Assembly (NCBI GenBank): GCA_945862355.1
Contig: CAMAYR010000009.1
Location: 1 to 41,846 of the forward strand
Source: Devosia equisanguinis
GTDB lineage: Bacteria; Pseudomonadota; Alphaproteobacteria; Rhizobiales; Hyphomicrobiaceae
Reading direction: 5' to 3'
DNA length: 41,846 nt
Position 1 is the first letter of the stretch; each line of letters starts with the position of its first letter. This document shows, piece by piece, positions 18,413 through 27,705 of the stretch. The notes under the pieces are model-generated. The model saw only the letters and a list, made by a program, of their open reading frames with translations, searched no databases and had not been told where the DNA came from. A program made the translations under genes and the position numbers.

Positions 18413-18495
18413 CGCGAGCCGGAACCGGCAACGCCGGCACCCCTGAAGGAGCACCGGCGCCGAAAGCCAGCCCACGCGGTAATATCCGAGCTACC

Positions 18496-19374
18496 TCAGC
18501 CGATCATGTAGCTGCCGCCAGCCCGCTTGATCTTGTGCGCGAGGGCCCCACGGAAGTGGCACGGCACCAGCCAGCGATTATCGCTGGCGCAAGCCTCGAG
18601 GAACTTCCGCCGTGTCTCGCGCGCCTGCTGCTTGTCGGTGTCGAACCCGGTCGACAGGTCCGGATAGACGACCTGCAGCGGCGAGTGGATCGCATCGCCG
18701 ACGAAGAACGCGCGGTCGTTGCCGCGCGCAACGTCGAGACCGAGCTGGCCCGGCGTATGGCCCGGCAGCAGGCACAGCGACAGGCCCTTTGCGAGATCGT
18801 GCCCATCGTCGACCAGATCGCACGCCTTGGCTTCGACGATCGGGATCACGCTGTCGACGAGCGAGCCACCGCCGACCTCGGCCCGGTTCGGCTGCCCCAT
18901 CCAGAAGTCGAGTTCCTTGCGGCCGAACAGGTAGCGCGCCTTGGGGAAGGTCGGCACCCACTTGCCATTCTCGAGCTTGGTGTTCCAGCCTACGTGATCG
19001 ACATGCAGATGCGTGCAGAAGACGACGTCGATGTCCTCGGGCCTGAGGCCCAGCTTGGCGAGCTGACCGATGTAGTCCGTGCCCTCGCGCTTGTTGAAGA
19101 ACGGTCGCGTCGGACGCTCCTTGTGCTCGCCCACGCAGGCATCGACCAGAATGTTGCGGCCGTCCACTTCCAGCACCATCGTCTGCACGACGAGGCGGAT
19201 CTTGTTGCCCGTCAGCCAAGTCGGCTCGAGCCAGCTCCGGTGCGCGTCCACCTCCTCCGCCTTTGCGTCTGGGAAGATGAAGTTGACGTCCATCTCATAG
19301 GGGTCAAGGTCGACCACCGCGCGCACGCGGATGTCCCCGATCATCATGCTGGTCGCAGTCTCAGCCATCTTCAT
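18496..19374 (-). CDS. MBL-fold metallo-hydrolase
   Basis: MKMAETATSMMIGDIRVRAVVDL...; VVFCTHLHVDHVGWNT (HxHxDH), LLPGHTPGQLGL, FFVGDAIHSPLQV. Confidence 0.92.
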   Translation of the reverse strand: MKMAETATSMMIGDIRVRAVVDLDPYEMDVNFIFPDAKAEEVDAHRSWLEPTWLTGNKIRLVVQTMVLEVDGRNILVDACVGEHKERPTRPFFNKREGTDYIGQLAKLGLRPEDIDVVFCTHLHVDHVGWNTKLENGKWVPTFPKARYLFGRKELDFWMGQPNRAEVGGGSLVDSVIPIVEAKACDLVDDGHDLAKGLSLCLLPGHTPGQLGLDVARGNDRAFFVGDAIHSPLQVVYPDLSTGFDTDKQQARETRRKFLEACASDNRWLVPCHFRGALAHKIKRAGGSYMIG

Positions 19375-20120
19375 CTCCGTTGGAACAGCGCCCCGAGGCG
19401 CGGGATTGGATCGTCTATGCCAGCACGCCTTAGCGCGGCCCACAAGGTCGCCTGATTGGACGTGATCACCGGCACACGCAAGCGCTGCTCGAGGCTCTCG
19501 TGCAGTAGCAGCGTGGGAAAATCGGTGCAGGTCACGAGGCAGGCCTCCGAGCCCTCGCGAAATGTCGCGCAAACGTGGGCCTCTACCCGCTCGAGCGGTG
19601 TCTCCGCGATCAACGGATAATCGACCGGCCCATTGGCCCCGAGGCCGAGCCCCGCGATGGCGAGCGTCTCGATGCCATTCACCGCAAGAAACTCCCGCTC
19701 GTGATCGTTGAGCGCGTCGTGATAGGGCGTCGAGATGGAAACCCGCCGCGCGCCCAGCGCCTCCAGCGCATCCACGATCGCGGCCGCCGTGGTCACCAGC
19801 GGCACGCCCGTCGCCGCCTCGACCTCGCGCGCGAGCGAGTGCCGCGGATTGACCATCGAGCCCGCCGTGCAAGCATAGGCGACGACATCGACGCGCGCCT
19901 GCGCCAGCTCGGTGACCTTCGCTGAAATGTCGGCGACCAGCGCCCGCCGCCCCACCTCGCTCGCGTGGTCGAGATGGATCGGCATTCGGACCACGTGATG
20001 CGTGACGCCGTCGGGCAGCACGCGCGCCCACTCCGCCTCGTTGACCGTGTTGGTCGGCGGCACGATGAGGCCGATTTTCGCACGGAAGGAGTAGGCCGAC
20101 TTGTGGCGACGAGGTGTCAT
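19371..20120 (-). CDS. Asp/Glu racemase superfamily protein (maleate isomerase/arylmalonate decarboxylase-like)
   Basis: AKIGLIVPPTNTVNEAEWARVLPDGVTHHVVRMP, VVAYACTAGSMV, RVSISTPYHDALNDHEREFL, CLVTCTDFPTL, VITSNQATLWAALRRAGI. ATGA overlap with the MBL gene. Confidence 0.85.
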   Translation of the reverse strand: MTPRRHKSAYSFRAKIGLIVPPTNTVNEAEWARVLPDGVTHHVVRMPIHLDHASEVGRRALVADISAKVTELAQARVDVVAYACTAGSMVNPRHSLAREVEAATGVPLVTTAAAIVDALEALGARRVSISTPYHDALNDHEREFLAVNGIETLAIAGLGLGANGPVDYPLIAETPLERVEAHVCATFREGSEACLVTCTDFPTLLLHESLEQRLRVPVITSNQATLWAALRRAGIDDPIPRLGALFQRR

Positions 20121-20130
20121 CGAGCCCGCA

Positions 20131-20556
20131 CTACATGATCGGCTTGCCGCGCACATCGGCGGCGCGCGTGATCTTGACGAGAACACCGAGCCCCGTGTCC
20201 GCGCCGACGTGCTCCTGCTCGCGCTTCGTCAGCCTGGCGAAAATGGCATCGTGGATTGGACCGGTCTCGTGCAGCTCCGCCGTCCCCCAGAAACGCAGAA
20301 ACCCGGACTCCAGCAACCCCTCCCGCTGCACCTGGAAGTTCGCGTACATCACGCTCACCCGCCGGTCGTGCCCGAGGTTTTCGAGCGCCCCCTTCTTCGA
20401 GCGCTCCCCATAAGCGAGATGATCGTCGTCGAACACCAGCATGCTGCCCTTGGGGCTGATGTTCGGTCCGTCCGGCCCCGTCGTCGCCAGGAGGCACGGA
20501 TAGCCGTCATCCCAGGCGTTGTTGATGAGCCGCTTGACCGTTTCGCTCAGTGCCAT
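20131..20556 (-). CDS. Pyridoxamine 5'-phosphate oxidase-like (FMN-binding split-barrel) protein
   Basis: CLLATTGPDGPNISPKGSMLVFDDDHLAYGERSKKGALENLGHDRRVSVMYAN typical PPOX-like fold pattern. Confidence 0.87.
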   Translation of the reverse strand: MALSETVKRLINNAWDDGYPCLLATTGPDGPNISPKGSMLVFDDDHLAYGERSKKGALENLGHDRRVSVMYANFQVQREGLLESGFLRFWGTAELHETGPIHDAIFARLTKREQEHVGADTGLGVLVKITRAADVRGKPIM

Positions 20557-20752
20557 GTCAATTGCCTTGCGTATCGCAGAAATATCGGCCGCGGATTGAC
20601 CCGCTTCAGTCGATGCTACCCGGCTGCCACCACGGATGCCAGCTCGAACCTCCGCACGATCGTGGGCACGATCATGGAGCGACCACGAAACGCGACCCGA
20701 CCTCCGATCGGATCGCGTTTCGCACTACCACCGGCTGCTCGGAAAGCCGACC

Positions 20753-22489
20753 TCACTCTCCGCCCGCATTGGTATCGACCGCGCAAACCACATTGAGCAG
20801 CGCCTGCCGCTTCTCGACCGTGACGGCCTTCATCGCCCGCTCGAGCGCCGGCAACATCTGCTCGGGATCGGTAACCTGCTCGCCGTAGCCACCCGACACC
20901 TCGACGACTTTGTCGTAGCGCTGCTCGACATTGAAATAGGTCAGCGGTGCGTTGTTGGACTTCGCCGCATAGCCGTCCGGGTTGAGCCCAAGCGTGGCGC
21001 CGCGCACGGCCTGCCAGCGCTGGTTGTTGAACACCACCCACAGGATCGGCAGTTGCTGCTCGGCCGACACGTAGTGTGCCGATACCGGCACGTTGAACAT
21101 GTAGGCGCCGTCTCCCAGCGTGCCGATCACGAGCTGATCGGGAGCCGCGAGCTTCGCGCCGAGCGCCACGCCCATGCCGTGACCAAGCCCCGAGGCCGCA
21201 CCCGCGTTCAGCACCATGCACGGCCGGTCGACGTCGAGATACTGCGTCTGCAGCGGCGATTCCTTGATGACGATCGCGTCCTTGGTGCGCACCTGATTGA
21301 TGCAGTGCGAGATCCATGCTGGCGCGATCGGGCTCGAGCCCTTGGAGGCCTGCAGCTTCTTGGCCCAGTTCTCCTCGAGCCGCGCGTGATGCGCTGCCAC
21401 CTCGGCCCTCCGCTTTTCGATACGTACCGCGTTCGTTTTGGCAGGCCCCGCCATTGCCGCATCGAGCATCCGAAGGCCCAGATCGCTCGCGCACGCCATA
21501 GAGATATCGGCGGGGAACCCGCGCACCGGCACGAACGCGTACATCGGGTCGGGAGCCATGTGGATGACCTTGCACTCTTCGCTCGGCTTGACCTTCGAGG
21601 GCAGCCACGGCACTGCACAGTCGAACACGAGGATCGCATCTGCAGCCTTGACGTAGGCATCGGGATTGCCGCCTGCCATCATGGAATGATGTGTCGGCAT
21701 TGCGATATAGCGATTGCGATACTCCACGACCGGGATGCCATAGTGCTCCGCCAGCGCCGTCAGCGCCGGCATCACGCCAGGGTTGCGCCCGCCCCAGTTG
21801 GTGATGATCACCGGGTTCTGCGCCTTGGCCAGAATGCTCGCCGCCTCCTCGAGCGCCTCCGGCGACGGCGCGGACGGCGAAGCGGGCTTCATACGGCTCG
21901 GGCTCGTGTAGGTGAACTCGTCCAACTCGACCGACAGCACCTCGCGCGGCAGCGACAGGTAGACTGGCCCCTTGGGGTCCGACATCGACAGCGTGATCAT
22001 CCGATCCACAATCGTCTCGAGCTGCTGGGCGTTCCGCAGCTCATAGTCCCACTTCGCCGCCTCGCGCGTCATGCCCGCCTGGTCGTACATCTCCTGCGTC
22101 CAGTGACTATCGAGCGAGCGATGCCCCGTGAGCCCTTCCGCGTTGGTCGGCGTCCGCCCGGCCGTGAACAGCATCGGCACCTGCCCGCGGGCAGCGTTGA
22201 GCAGGCCGTTCATGGCGTTCGCTGTGCCGACATTGACGTGATGCATGGTGAGCTGCGGCCGCCCCGAAACGAGATAATGGCCGATCGCCATGTGCTGGGC
22301 GGTATTCTCGTGCGGGCATGTCACTGGCTTCGGATGCGGCAACCCCAGCGCCTGCGCCTTGGCAAGCGCCTCGATGATCGGCGCGAAATCCGTGCCGGCG
22401 TTGGCAAACAGGTAGTCCACGCCGCGATCGGCCAGCAGCGCCAGATAGGCGTCCGACACCGTCACGTTCTTCAAGGTCTTCTTGGGCAT
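20753..22489 (-). CDS. Thiamine diphosphate-requiring enzyme (acetolactate synthase/benzoylformate decarboxylase superfamily)
   Basis: VDYLFANAGTDFAPIIEAL, CPHENTAQHMAIGHYL (catalytic Glu region), and ThDP motif GDGAYMFNVPVSAHYVSAEQQLPILWVVFNN. Confidence 0.92.
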   Translation of the reverse strand: MPKKTLKNVTVSDAYLALLADRGVDYLFANAGTDFAPIIEALAKAQALGLPHPKPVTCPHENTAQHMAIGHYLVSGRPQLTMHHVNVGTANAMNGLLNAARGQVPMLFTAGRTPTNAEGLTGHRSLDSHWTQEMYDQAGMTREAAKWDYELRNAQQLETIVDRMITLSMSDPKGPVYLSLPREVLSVELDEFTYTSPSRMKPASPSAPSPEALEEAASILAKAQNPVIITNWGGRNPGVMPALTALAEHYGIPVVEYRNRYIAMPTHHSMMAGGNPDAYVKAADAILVFDCAVPWLPSKVKPSEECKVIHMAPDPMYAFVPVRGFPADISMACASDLGLRMLDAAMAGPAKTNAVRIEKRRAEVAAHHARLEENWAKKLQASKGSSPIAPAWISHCINQVRTKDAIVIKESPLQTQYLDVDRPCMVLNAGAASGLGHGMGVALGAKLAAPDQLVIGTLGDGAYMFNVPVSAHYVSAEQQLPILWVVFNNQRWQAVRGATLGLNPDGYAAKSNNAPLTYFNVEQRYDKVVEVSGGYGEQVTDPEQMLPALERAMKAVTVEKRQALLNVVCAVDTNAGGE

Positions 22490-22647
22490 CAGGCGCTCTC
22501 CCGTCGGTTTCGATCGAATTGAACGCCATCTTGTGGCGTCACGGCTACACTGGCAACCCCTGGACGCCACACCCCCAGAAGGAGGCCCAGACGGCGGCCC
22601 GTCTGGACGGAGACAGACGGCGAGTACCTGACGCCGTGGTCCACTTG

Positions 22648-23562
22648 CTATTCGGGCTTCCCAGCCGATCGTTCCCGCACGCCCAACACGACGGCGAGGC
22701 TCGTCGTGGCGCTGCCGGGGGCGAGCGGCTTCTGTTGGCTGTCGTGCGGGGACCAGCCGGTCATGGAGATGATTTCGAATGTCGCTTTCACGCGGCCGTC
22801 CGGTGTCGAGAAACGCTCGGCGTAGATCTCGGCGGCGCGCATCAGCGTGGTGCGGGCAAGCGGGGTGCGGCGGCGGGCTGCGAGCGCATTGGTAGCACCC
22901 ATGCCGCGCAATTCGCGCATCAGGTCGAACGGCGTGGCATAGGTGACGGTCAACGCATCTGCGTCGGCTACGGGCAGCGCAAAGCCTGCGCGCTGGAGGA
23001 GGGCGCCGGCGTCGCGCACATCGGCGAACGGAGCGACGCGTGGGGAGGCTCCGCCCTCGATCTCAGCCTCGGCGGCGAGGAATGCCTCGCGCAATTCGGT
23101 CAAGGTTGCACCGCCCAGCATGACGCCGAGAAACAGGCCATCGGGCTTCAATGCACGACGGATCTGCAAGAGCGCGCCCGGTACGTCGTTGACGTGCTGC
23201 AACGTGAGGGGGGCGACGACGAGATCGAGGGTTTCAGCGCGGAACGGCAGCAATTCCTCGTCGGCGAGCGCGCGGGGACCATCGCAGCGGGCGAGCAGGG
23301 CCGGGGCGCTCTCGGCTTCGATCACGAGCCGAATGGAGGGCAACGCACGCAGGCGGCGTCCGACGATGCCGTGATGCGCGCCGAGCACGAGCGTCACCTC
23401 GAAAGTACGGCGCACGACGGCGAGGCGGTCGGCTAAGTCGTCGGCCACGTGCGCCAGCAGGAAATCGTGGCGATCAGCGCACGCGGCTGCGCGGTCGCGA
23501 CGTCGGACGAGGAGGGCTCGGTCGAAGACGATCGGGGCGGTGGGCGGTTGGGGAGAGCGCAT
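22648..23562 (-). CDS. SAM-dependent methyltransferase (BioC/NDUFAF5-like)
   Basis: MRSPQPPTAPIVFDRALLVRRRDRAA, LPFRAETLDLVVAPLTLQHVNDVPGALLQIRRALKPDGLFLGVMLGGATLTELREAF. Confidence 0.87.
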   Translation of the reverse strand: MRSPQPPTAPIVFDRALLVRRRDRAAACADRHDFLLAHVADDLADRLAVVRRTFEVTLVLGAHHGIVGRRLRALPSIRLVIEAESAPALLARCDGPRALADEELLPFRAETLDLVVAPLTLQHVNDVPGALLQIRRALKPDGLFLGVMLGGATLTELREAFLAAEAEIEGGASPRVAPFADVRDAGALLQRAGFALPVADADALTVTYATPFDLMRELRGMGATNALAARRRTPLARTTLMRAAEIYAERFSTPDGRVKATFEIISMTGWSPHDSQQKPLAPGSATTSLAVVLGVRERSAGKPE

Positions 23563-23709
23563 GGGTTCAGTCTACAGGTCGATAGGGCTGCCGTCGCCTT
23601 TCAACACGCCGCGCATGGCCGGTGGCTGGTAGCTGATGGCAGTGACTTGCCGGCCGAGCGCGCTCGGGGCACAGTTCTCGCGGAACCATTGATGGAGAAA
23701 CAAGTCACA

Positions 23710-24702
23710 ATGAAGCGAATTCCGCTGAGCCTTTCCGTCTGCAACTACGATCGCACCGCGGCGCTGTTCGATGGGCGCGTGACGATGGAAGGCGTCGATC
23801 TCAACCCGGTGGCGCTGGAGCCGGAAGAATCGTTCCACCGCGCCTTCAAATACCGCGAGTTCGACGTCTCCGAGCTGTCGCTGTCGAGCCATACGCTGTC
23901 GGTGGCGCGCGGTGACAATCACTACGTGGGCATCCCCGCATACGTCTCGCGGTTGTTCCGGCATTCTAGCCTCTACATCCGCACCGACCGGGGCATCAAG
24001 TCGCCGGCCGACTTGCGCGGCAGGATCGTCGGATTGCCCGAGTACCAGATGACGGCCAACGTCTGGCTCCGCGGTATCATTACTGACGAGTACGGCGTGC
24101 ATCCCCGCGAGATAAAGTGGCGCAACGGCGGGCTCGAGGAGCCGGGCCGGGAGGAGCGCACCAAGATCAAGCTGCCCGACGACGTCGAGCTGAAGGCGAT
24201 CCCGACGGATCGGACGCTTTCCGACATGCTGGAGAAGGGCGAAATCGACGCGCTGCTCGCCGCGCGTGCGCCCTCGTGCTTCCTGCGCGGTGCGCCGAAC
24301 GTCGATCGGATGTGGCCGGACTACCCGAAGGTGGAGGAGGCCTATTTCAAGAAGACGGGGGTATTCCCGATCATGCACATCATGGGCGTGCGGAAATCCC
24401 TGGCCGAGGCGCATCCGTGGCTGCCGGTGAGCATCTTCAAGGCGTTCATCAAGGCGAAAGAACTCTGCACGCACGAAATGGGGCAGATTGGCCACCTGTT
24501 CTCGTCGCTGCCGTGGAGCGTCTACGAGCATGAGCGGCTGCAGCGCGAGATGGGCAGGGACTACTGGAGCTACGGGCTCGAGGCGAACCACAAGGTGCTC
24601 GACATGCTGACGCGCTATTCATACGAGCACGGGCTGTCGTCGCGCAAGGTAGCGCCGGAAGAACTGTTCTGGCCCGCGACGCACGACCTGTCGAAGATTT
24701 GA
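23710..24702 (+). CDS. 4,5-dihydroxyphthalate decarboxylase-like / PBP-fold protein
   Basis: MKRIPLSLSVCNYDRTAALFDGRVTMEGVDLNPVALEPEESFHRAFKYREFDVSELSLSSH..., VGIPAYVSRLFRHSSLYIRTDRGIKSPADLRGRIVGLPEYQMTANVWLRGIITDEYGV. No signal peptide. Confidence 0.83.
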   Translation: MKRIPLSLSVCNYDRTAALFDGRVTMEGVDLNPVALEPEESFHRAFKYREFDVSELSLSSHTLSVARGDNHYVGIPAYVSRLFRHSSLYIRTDRGIKSPADLRGRIVGLPEYQMTANVWLRGIITDEYGVHPREIKWRNGGLEEPGREERTKIKLPDDVELKAIPTDRTLSDMLEKGEIDALLAARAPSCFLRGAPNVDRMWPDYPKVEEAYFKKTGVFPIMHIMGVRKSLAEAHPWLPVSIFKAFIKAKELCTHEMGQIGHLFSSLPWSVYEHERLQREMGRDYWSYGLEANHKVLDMLTRYSYEHGLSSRKVAPEELFWPATHDLSKI

Positions 24703-24721
24703 CGACCTGTCGAAGACTTGA
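24684..24721 (+). repeat. 19-bp tandem duplication spanning the stop codon
   Basis: CGACCTGTCGAAGATTTGA (24684-24702) followed immediately by CGACCTGTCGAAGACTTGA (24703-24721), 1 mismatch. Confidence 0.95.
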
Positions 24722-24733
24722 CCAAATGGCACG

Positions 24734-24756
24734 CGGCCTCGCCTTCGGCGAGGCCG
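24734..24756. terminator. Perfect 10-bp hairpin between convergent genes (possible bidirectional terminator)
   Basis: CGGCCTCGCC-TTC-GGCGAGGCCG; no clear T-tract. Confidence 0.6.
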
Positions 24757-24795
24757 ATGTCACTTGCGATACGCGCGGCTCGCAATCAGCGAGGT

Positions 24796-25023
24796 TCAGG
24801 CCGCGCGCTTGAGCAGGAAGCGGTAGACGCCGCCGGACTCAGAATGCTCCAGGAGTTCGTGGCCGGTCTGGCGAGCGAAGGCCTGGAAGTCGGCAACCGC
24901 GCCGGGATCGGTAGCGAGAATTTCGAGCGTGCCGCCAACCGGCACCTCGCCGATGGCCTTCTTGGCCTTGAGGATGGGAATGGGGCAGTTCGCGCCCTTG
25001 GTATCGATGGTCTTGTCTGCCAT
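24796..25023 (-). CDS. TusA-family sulfurtransferase
   Basis: 75 aa, MADKTIDTKGANCPIPILKAKKAIGEVPVGGTLEILATDPGAVADFQAFARQTGHELLE; CPxP motif. Confidence 0.93.
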   Translation of the reverse strand: MADKTIDTKGANCPIPILKAKKAIGEVPVGGTLEILATDPGAVADFQAFARQTGHELLEHSESGGVYRFLLKRAA

Positions 25024-25194
25024 GCTCGTTTCCTCCTCGCCCGTATTACCGATGCCAATATTCCAACATGCGAAAGTGTCTATATCTCAACCCATGCGGC
25101 ACGTCGATAGTTTGCAGGCCGCATCTTTGCCCGCGCACTCAGATGGCCTATCAGGCGGGATCGCCGTCACGTGATGATCCTGCCGGAGCCACCA

Positions 25195-26100
25195 ATGCGC
25201 TTCGCCATGCTGGCCCGCAATCCTGAACTCTACTCGCACAGGCGGCTGGTGGAGGCAGCAGTGGCGCTCGGGCATTCCGTCGATGTCATCAACACGCTGC
25301 GCGTGTACATGAACATCACATCGAACCGGCCGACGCTGCACTACGGCGGCAAGACGCTGCCGATTTACGACGCGGTCATCCCGCGCATCGGGGCGTCGAT
25401 CACCGGGTTCGGTCTCGCGGTGCTGCGCCAGTTCGAGATCCAGGGGGTCTATCCGCTGAACGAGAGTGTCGCGATCGGGCGCTCGCGGGACAAGCTTCGC
25501 GCGCTGCAATTGCTGGCGCGGCGCGGGTTGGGGCTGCCGGTGACGGCGTTCGCGCACGGGCCGCGCTCGGCTGAGGCCGTGGTCAAGGAAGTCGGGGGGG
25601 CACCGGTCATCATCAAACTGCTCGAGGGCACCCAGGGCATGGGGGTCATTCTGGCGGAGACGGATCCGTCCGCCATCTCGATCATCGAGGCGTTCAGCGC
25701 GGCCAACGTCAACATCATGGTGCAGGAGTTCATCGAGGAGGCTGGCGGCACGGATATTCGCGCGCTGGTCGTCGGCGGCCGGGTGGTCGGCGCGATGAAG
25801 CGGATTGGGCGCAAGGGCGACTTCCGCTCCAATCTGCACCGCGGCGGCAAGGGTGAGAAGGTCGAGATCACGCACGAGGAAGCGGACACGGCGATCCGCT
25901 CGGCGGAGGCGCTCGGGCTCAACGTGTGCGGTGTCGACATCCTGCGCTCGCGACGAGGACCGGTCGTGATCGAGGTGAATTCCTCGCCGGGGCTGGAAGG
26001 CATCGAGCGCGCCACGGGGGTGGACATAGCGGGCGAGATCATCCGCTTTCTGGAGATCAACGCACGGCACGGGGCGACCGAGACCAAGGGGAAGGGATGA
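25195..26100 (+). CDS. rimK: RimK-family ATP-grasp ligase (ribosomal protein S6 L-glutamate ligase-like)
   Basis: [22 protein letters not shown]..., [79 protein letters not shown] 6 nt before ATG 25195. Confidence 0.92.
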   Translation: MRFAMLARNPELYSHRRLVEAAVALGHSVDVINTLRVYMNITSNRPTLHYGGKTLPIYDAVIPRIGASITGFGLAVLRQFEIQGVYPLNESVAIGRSRDKLRALQLLARRGLGLPVTAFAHGPRSAEAVVKEVGGAPVIIKLLEGTQGMGVILAETDPSAISIIEAFSAANVNIMVQEFIEEAGGTDIRALVVGGRVVGAMKRIGRKGDFRSNLHRGGKGEKVEITHEEADTAIRSAEALGLNVCGVDILRSRRGPVVIEVNSSPGLEGIERATGVDIAGEIIRFLEINARHGATETKGKG

Positions 26101-26209
26101 GCGGGGTAGCCGATCGTCAGATACGGGCGGTCTGGAAGATGCCTTTCCTTCGTCCCACATTAAGGGCAATAGGACCCCCCTGACAGTCGTTCGCTGAGCC
26201 AAGGCCCCG

Positions 26210-27526
26210 ATGACCAACTTCTCTCCCCGTGAGATCGTCTCCGAGCTCGACCGATATATCGTCGGGCAGGCCGACGCCAAGCGCGCCGTTGCGATCGCGC
26301 TCAGGAACCGCTGGCGGCGCCAGCAGCTCGAGGGTGAGATGAAGGAGGAGGTGCTGCCCAAGAATATCCTGATGATCGGCCCCACCGGCGTCGGCAAGAC
26401 GGAGATCTCGCGGCGTCTGGCCAAGCTGGCAGGCGCGCCGTTCATGAAGGTCGAGGCGACCAAGTTCACCGAGGTGGGCTACGTCGGCCGCGATGTGGAG
26501 AGCATCATTCGCGATCTCGTGGAGGTCGGCCGCGCGATGGTGCGCGAGGTCAAGCGCAAGGAGGTCCGGGTCCGCGCGGAGAAGGCGGCGGAGGAACGCG
26601 TGCTTGATGCGCTCGTCGGCGGCTCGTCGTCGCCCGCTACGCGTGAGAGCTTCCGGCGGCGGCTGCGCGGCAACGAGCTCAACGACAAGGAGATCGAGAT
26701 CCAGGTGGCCGACGGCGGCGGCGGTGGGCTGCCGATGTTCGATCTGCCAGGCCAGCCGGGCGCCTCGGTCGGCATGATGAATCTGCAGGATATGCTCGGC
26801 AAGGCGCTCGGCGGGCGGACGAAGTCACGCCGCGTCACGGTCAAGGACAGCCACGAACTCCTGATCAGCGAGGAGAGCGACAAGCTGATCGATCCGGAGG
26901 TGATAACCGCGGAGGCGATCCGGGCGGTGGAGGACAACGGCATCGTGTTCCTCGACGAGATCGACAAGATCTGCTCGCGGTCGGAGGCGGGGCGCGTCGG
27001 CGCGGACGTATCGCGCGAAGGCGTGCAGCGCGATCTCCTTCCGCTGATCGAGGGCACCACGGTCTCCACGAAGTACGGACCGGTCAAGACCGACCACGTG
27101 CTGTTCATCGCATCGGGCGCGTTCCATATCGCAAAGCCGTCCGACCTTTTGCCCGAGCTGCAGGGGCGGCTGCCGATCCGCGTCGAGCTGAAGCCGCTCA
27201 CACGCGATGATTTCCGCCGCATCCTGACCGAACCGCAGGCGAGCCTCATCAAGCAGTACATCGCATTGATGGCGACGGAGGGCGTCAAGCTCGTCATCAC
27301 CGACGACGCGATCGACGCGCTGGCCGACATCGCCGTGCAGGTCAACTCGACGGTGGAGAACATCGGCGCGCGGCGGCTGCAGACGGTGATGGAGCGCGTG
27401 CTCGACGAGATCTCGTTCGAGGCATCCGACAAGAACGGCGAGGAGATCACCATCGACTGCGCGTACGTCGAGGCGCATCTCGGCGACCTCGCGCGGAACA
27501 CCGATCTCAGCAAGTTCATTCTGTAG
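26210..27526 (+). CDS. hslU: ATP-dependent protease ATPase subunit HslU
   Basis: [63 protein letters not shown]-terminal LSKFIL. Confidence 0.98.
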   Translation: MTNFSPREIVSELDRYIVGQADAKRAVAIALRNRWRRQQLEGEMKEEVLPKNILMIGPTGVGKTEISRRLAKLAGAPFMKVEATKFTEVGYVGRDVESIIRDLVEVGRAMVREVKRKEVRVRAEKAAEERVLDALVGGSSSPATRESFRRRLRGNELNDKEIEIQVADGGGGGLPMFDLPGQPGASVGMMNLQDMLGKALGGRTKSRRVTVKDSHELLISEESDKLIDPEVITAEAIRAVEDNGIVFLDEIDKICSRSEAGRVGADVSREGVQRDLLPLIEGTTVSTKYGPVKTDHVLFIASGAFHIAKPSDLLPELQGRLPIRVELKPLTRDDFRRILTEPQASLIKQYIALMATEGVKLVITDDAIDALADIAVQVNSTVENIGARRLQTVMERVLDEISFEASDKNGEEITIDCAYVEAHLGDLARNTDLSKFIL

Positions 27527-27705
27527 CGGGAAATAAACGCACCACCCGCTATCGCAAGCGAGAGCGGAGGCCGAGATCAGGGTTTCATGCGTCGCGCGTA
27601 TCGTGCGCGCTTCGCATGCGTCTCGCCCCCGGTTCCCGGGCGGCGCTGCGCCATGCTTGGCTCTTCCCCGATGACCGCCGCGACTTCAATCAAAACGGAA
27701 ATATC

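Noticed and set aside
18413-18495. Short CCGGC/GCCGG inverted repeats between meaB and the MBL gene
   Set aside because: Only 5-bp stems in very GC-rich DNA and no T-tract; not distinguishable from chance.
20636-22522. 628-aa plus-strand ORF
   Set aside because: Antisense to the ThDP enzyme; Arg/His-rich translation without recognisable motifs.
25087-26469. 460-aa minus-strand ORF
   Set aside because: Antisense to rimK and the start of hslU; no recognisable domain.
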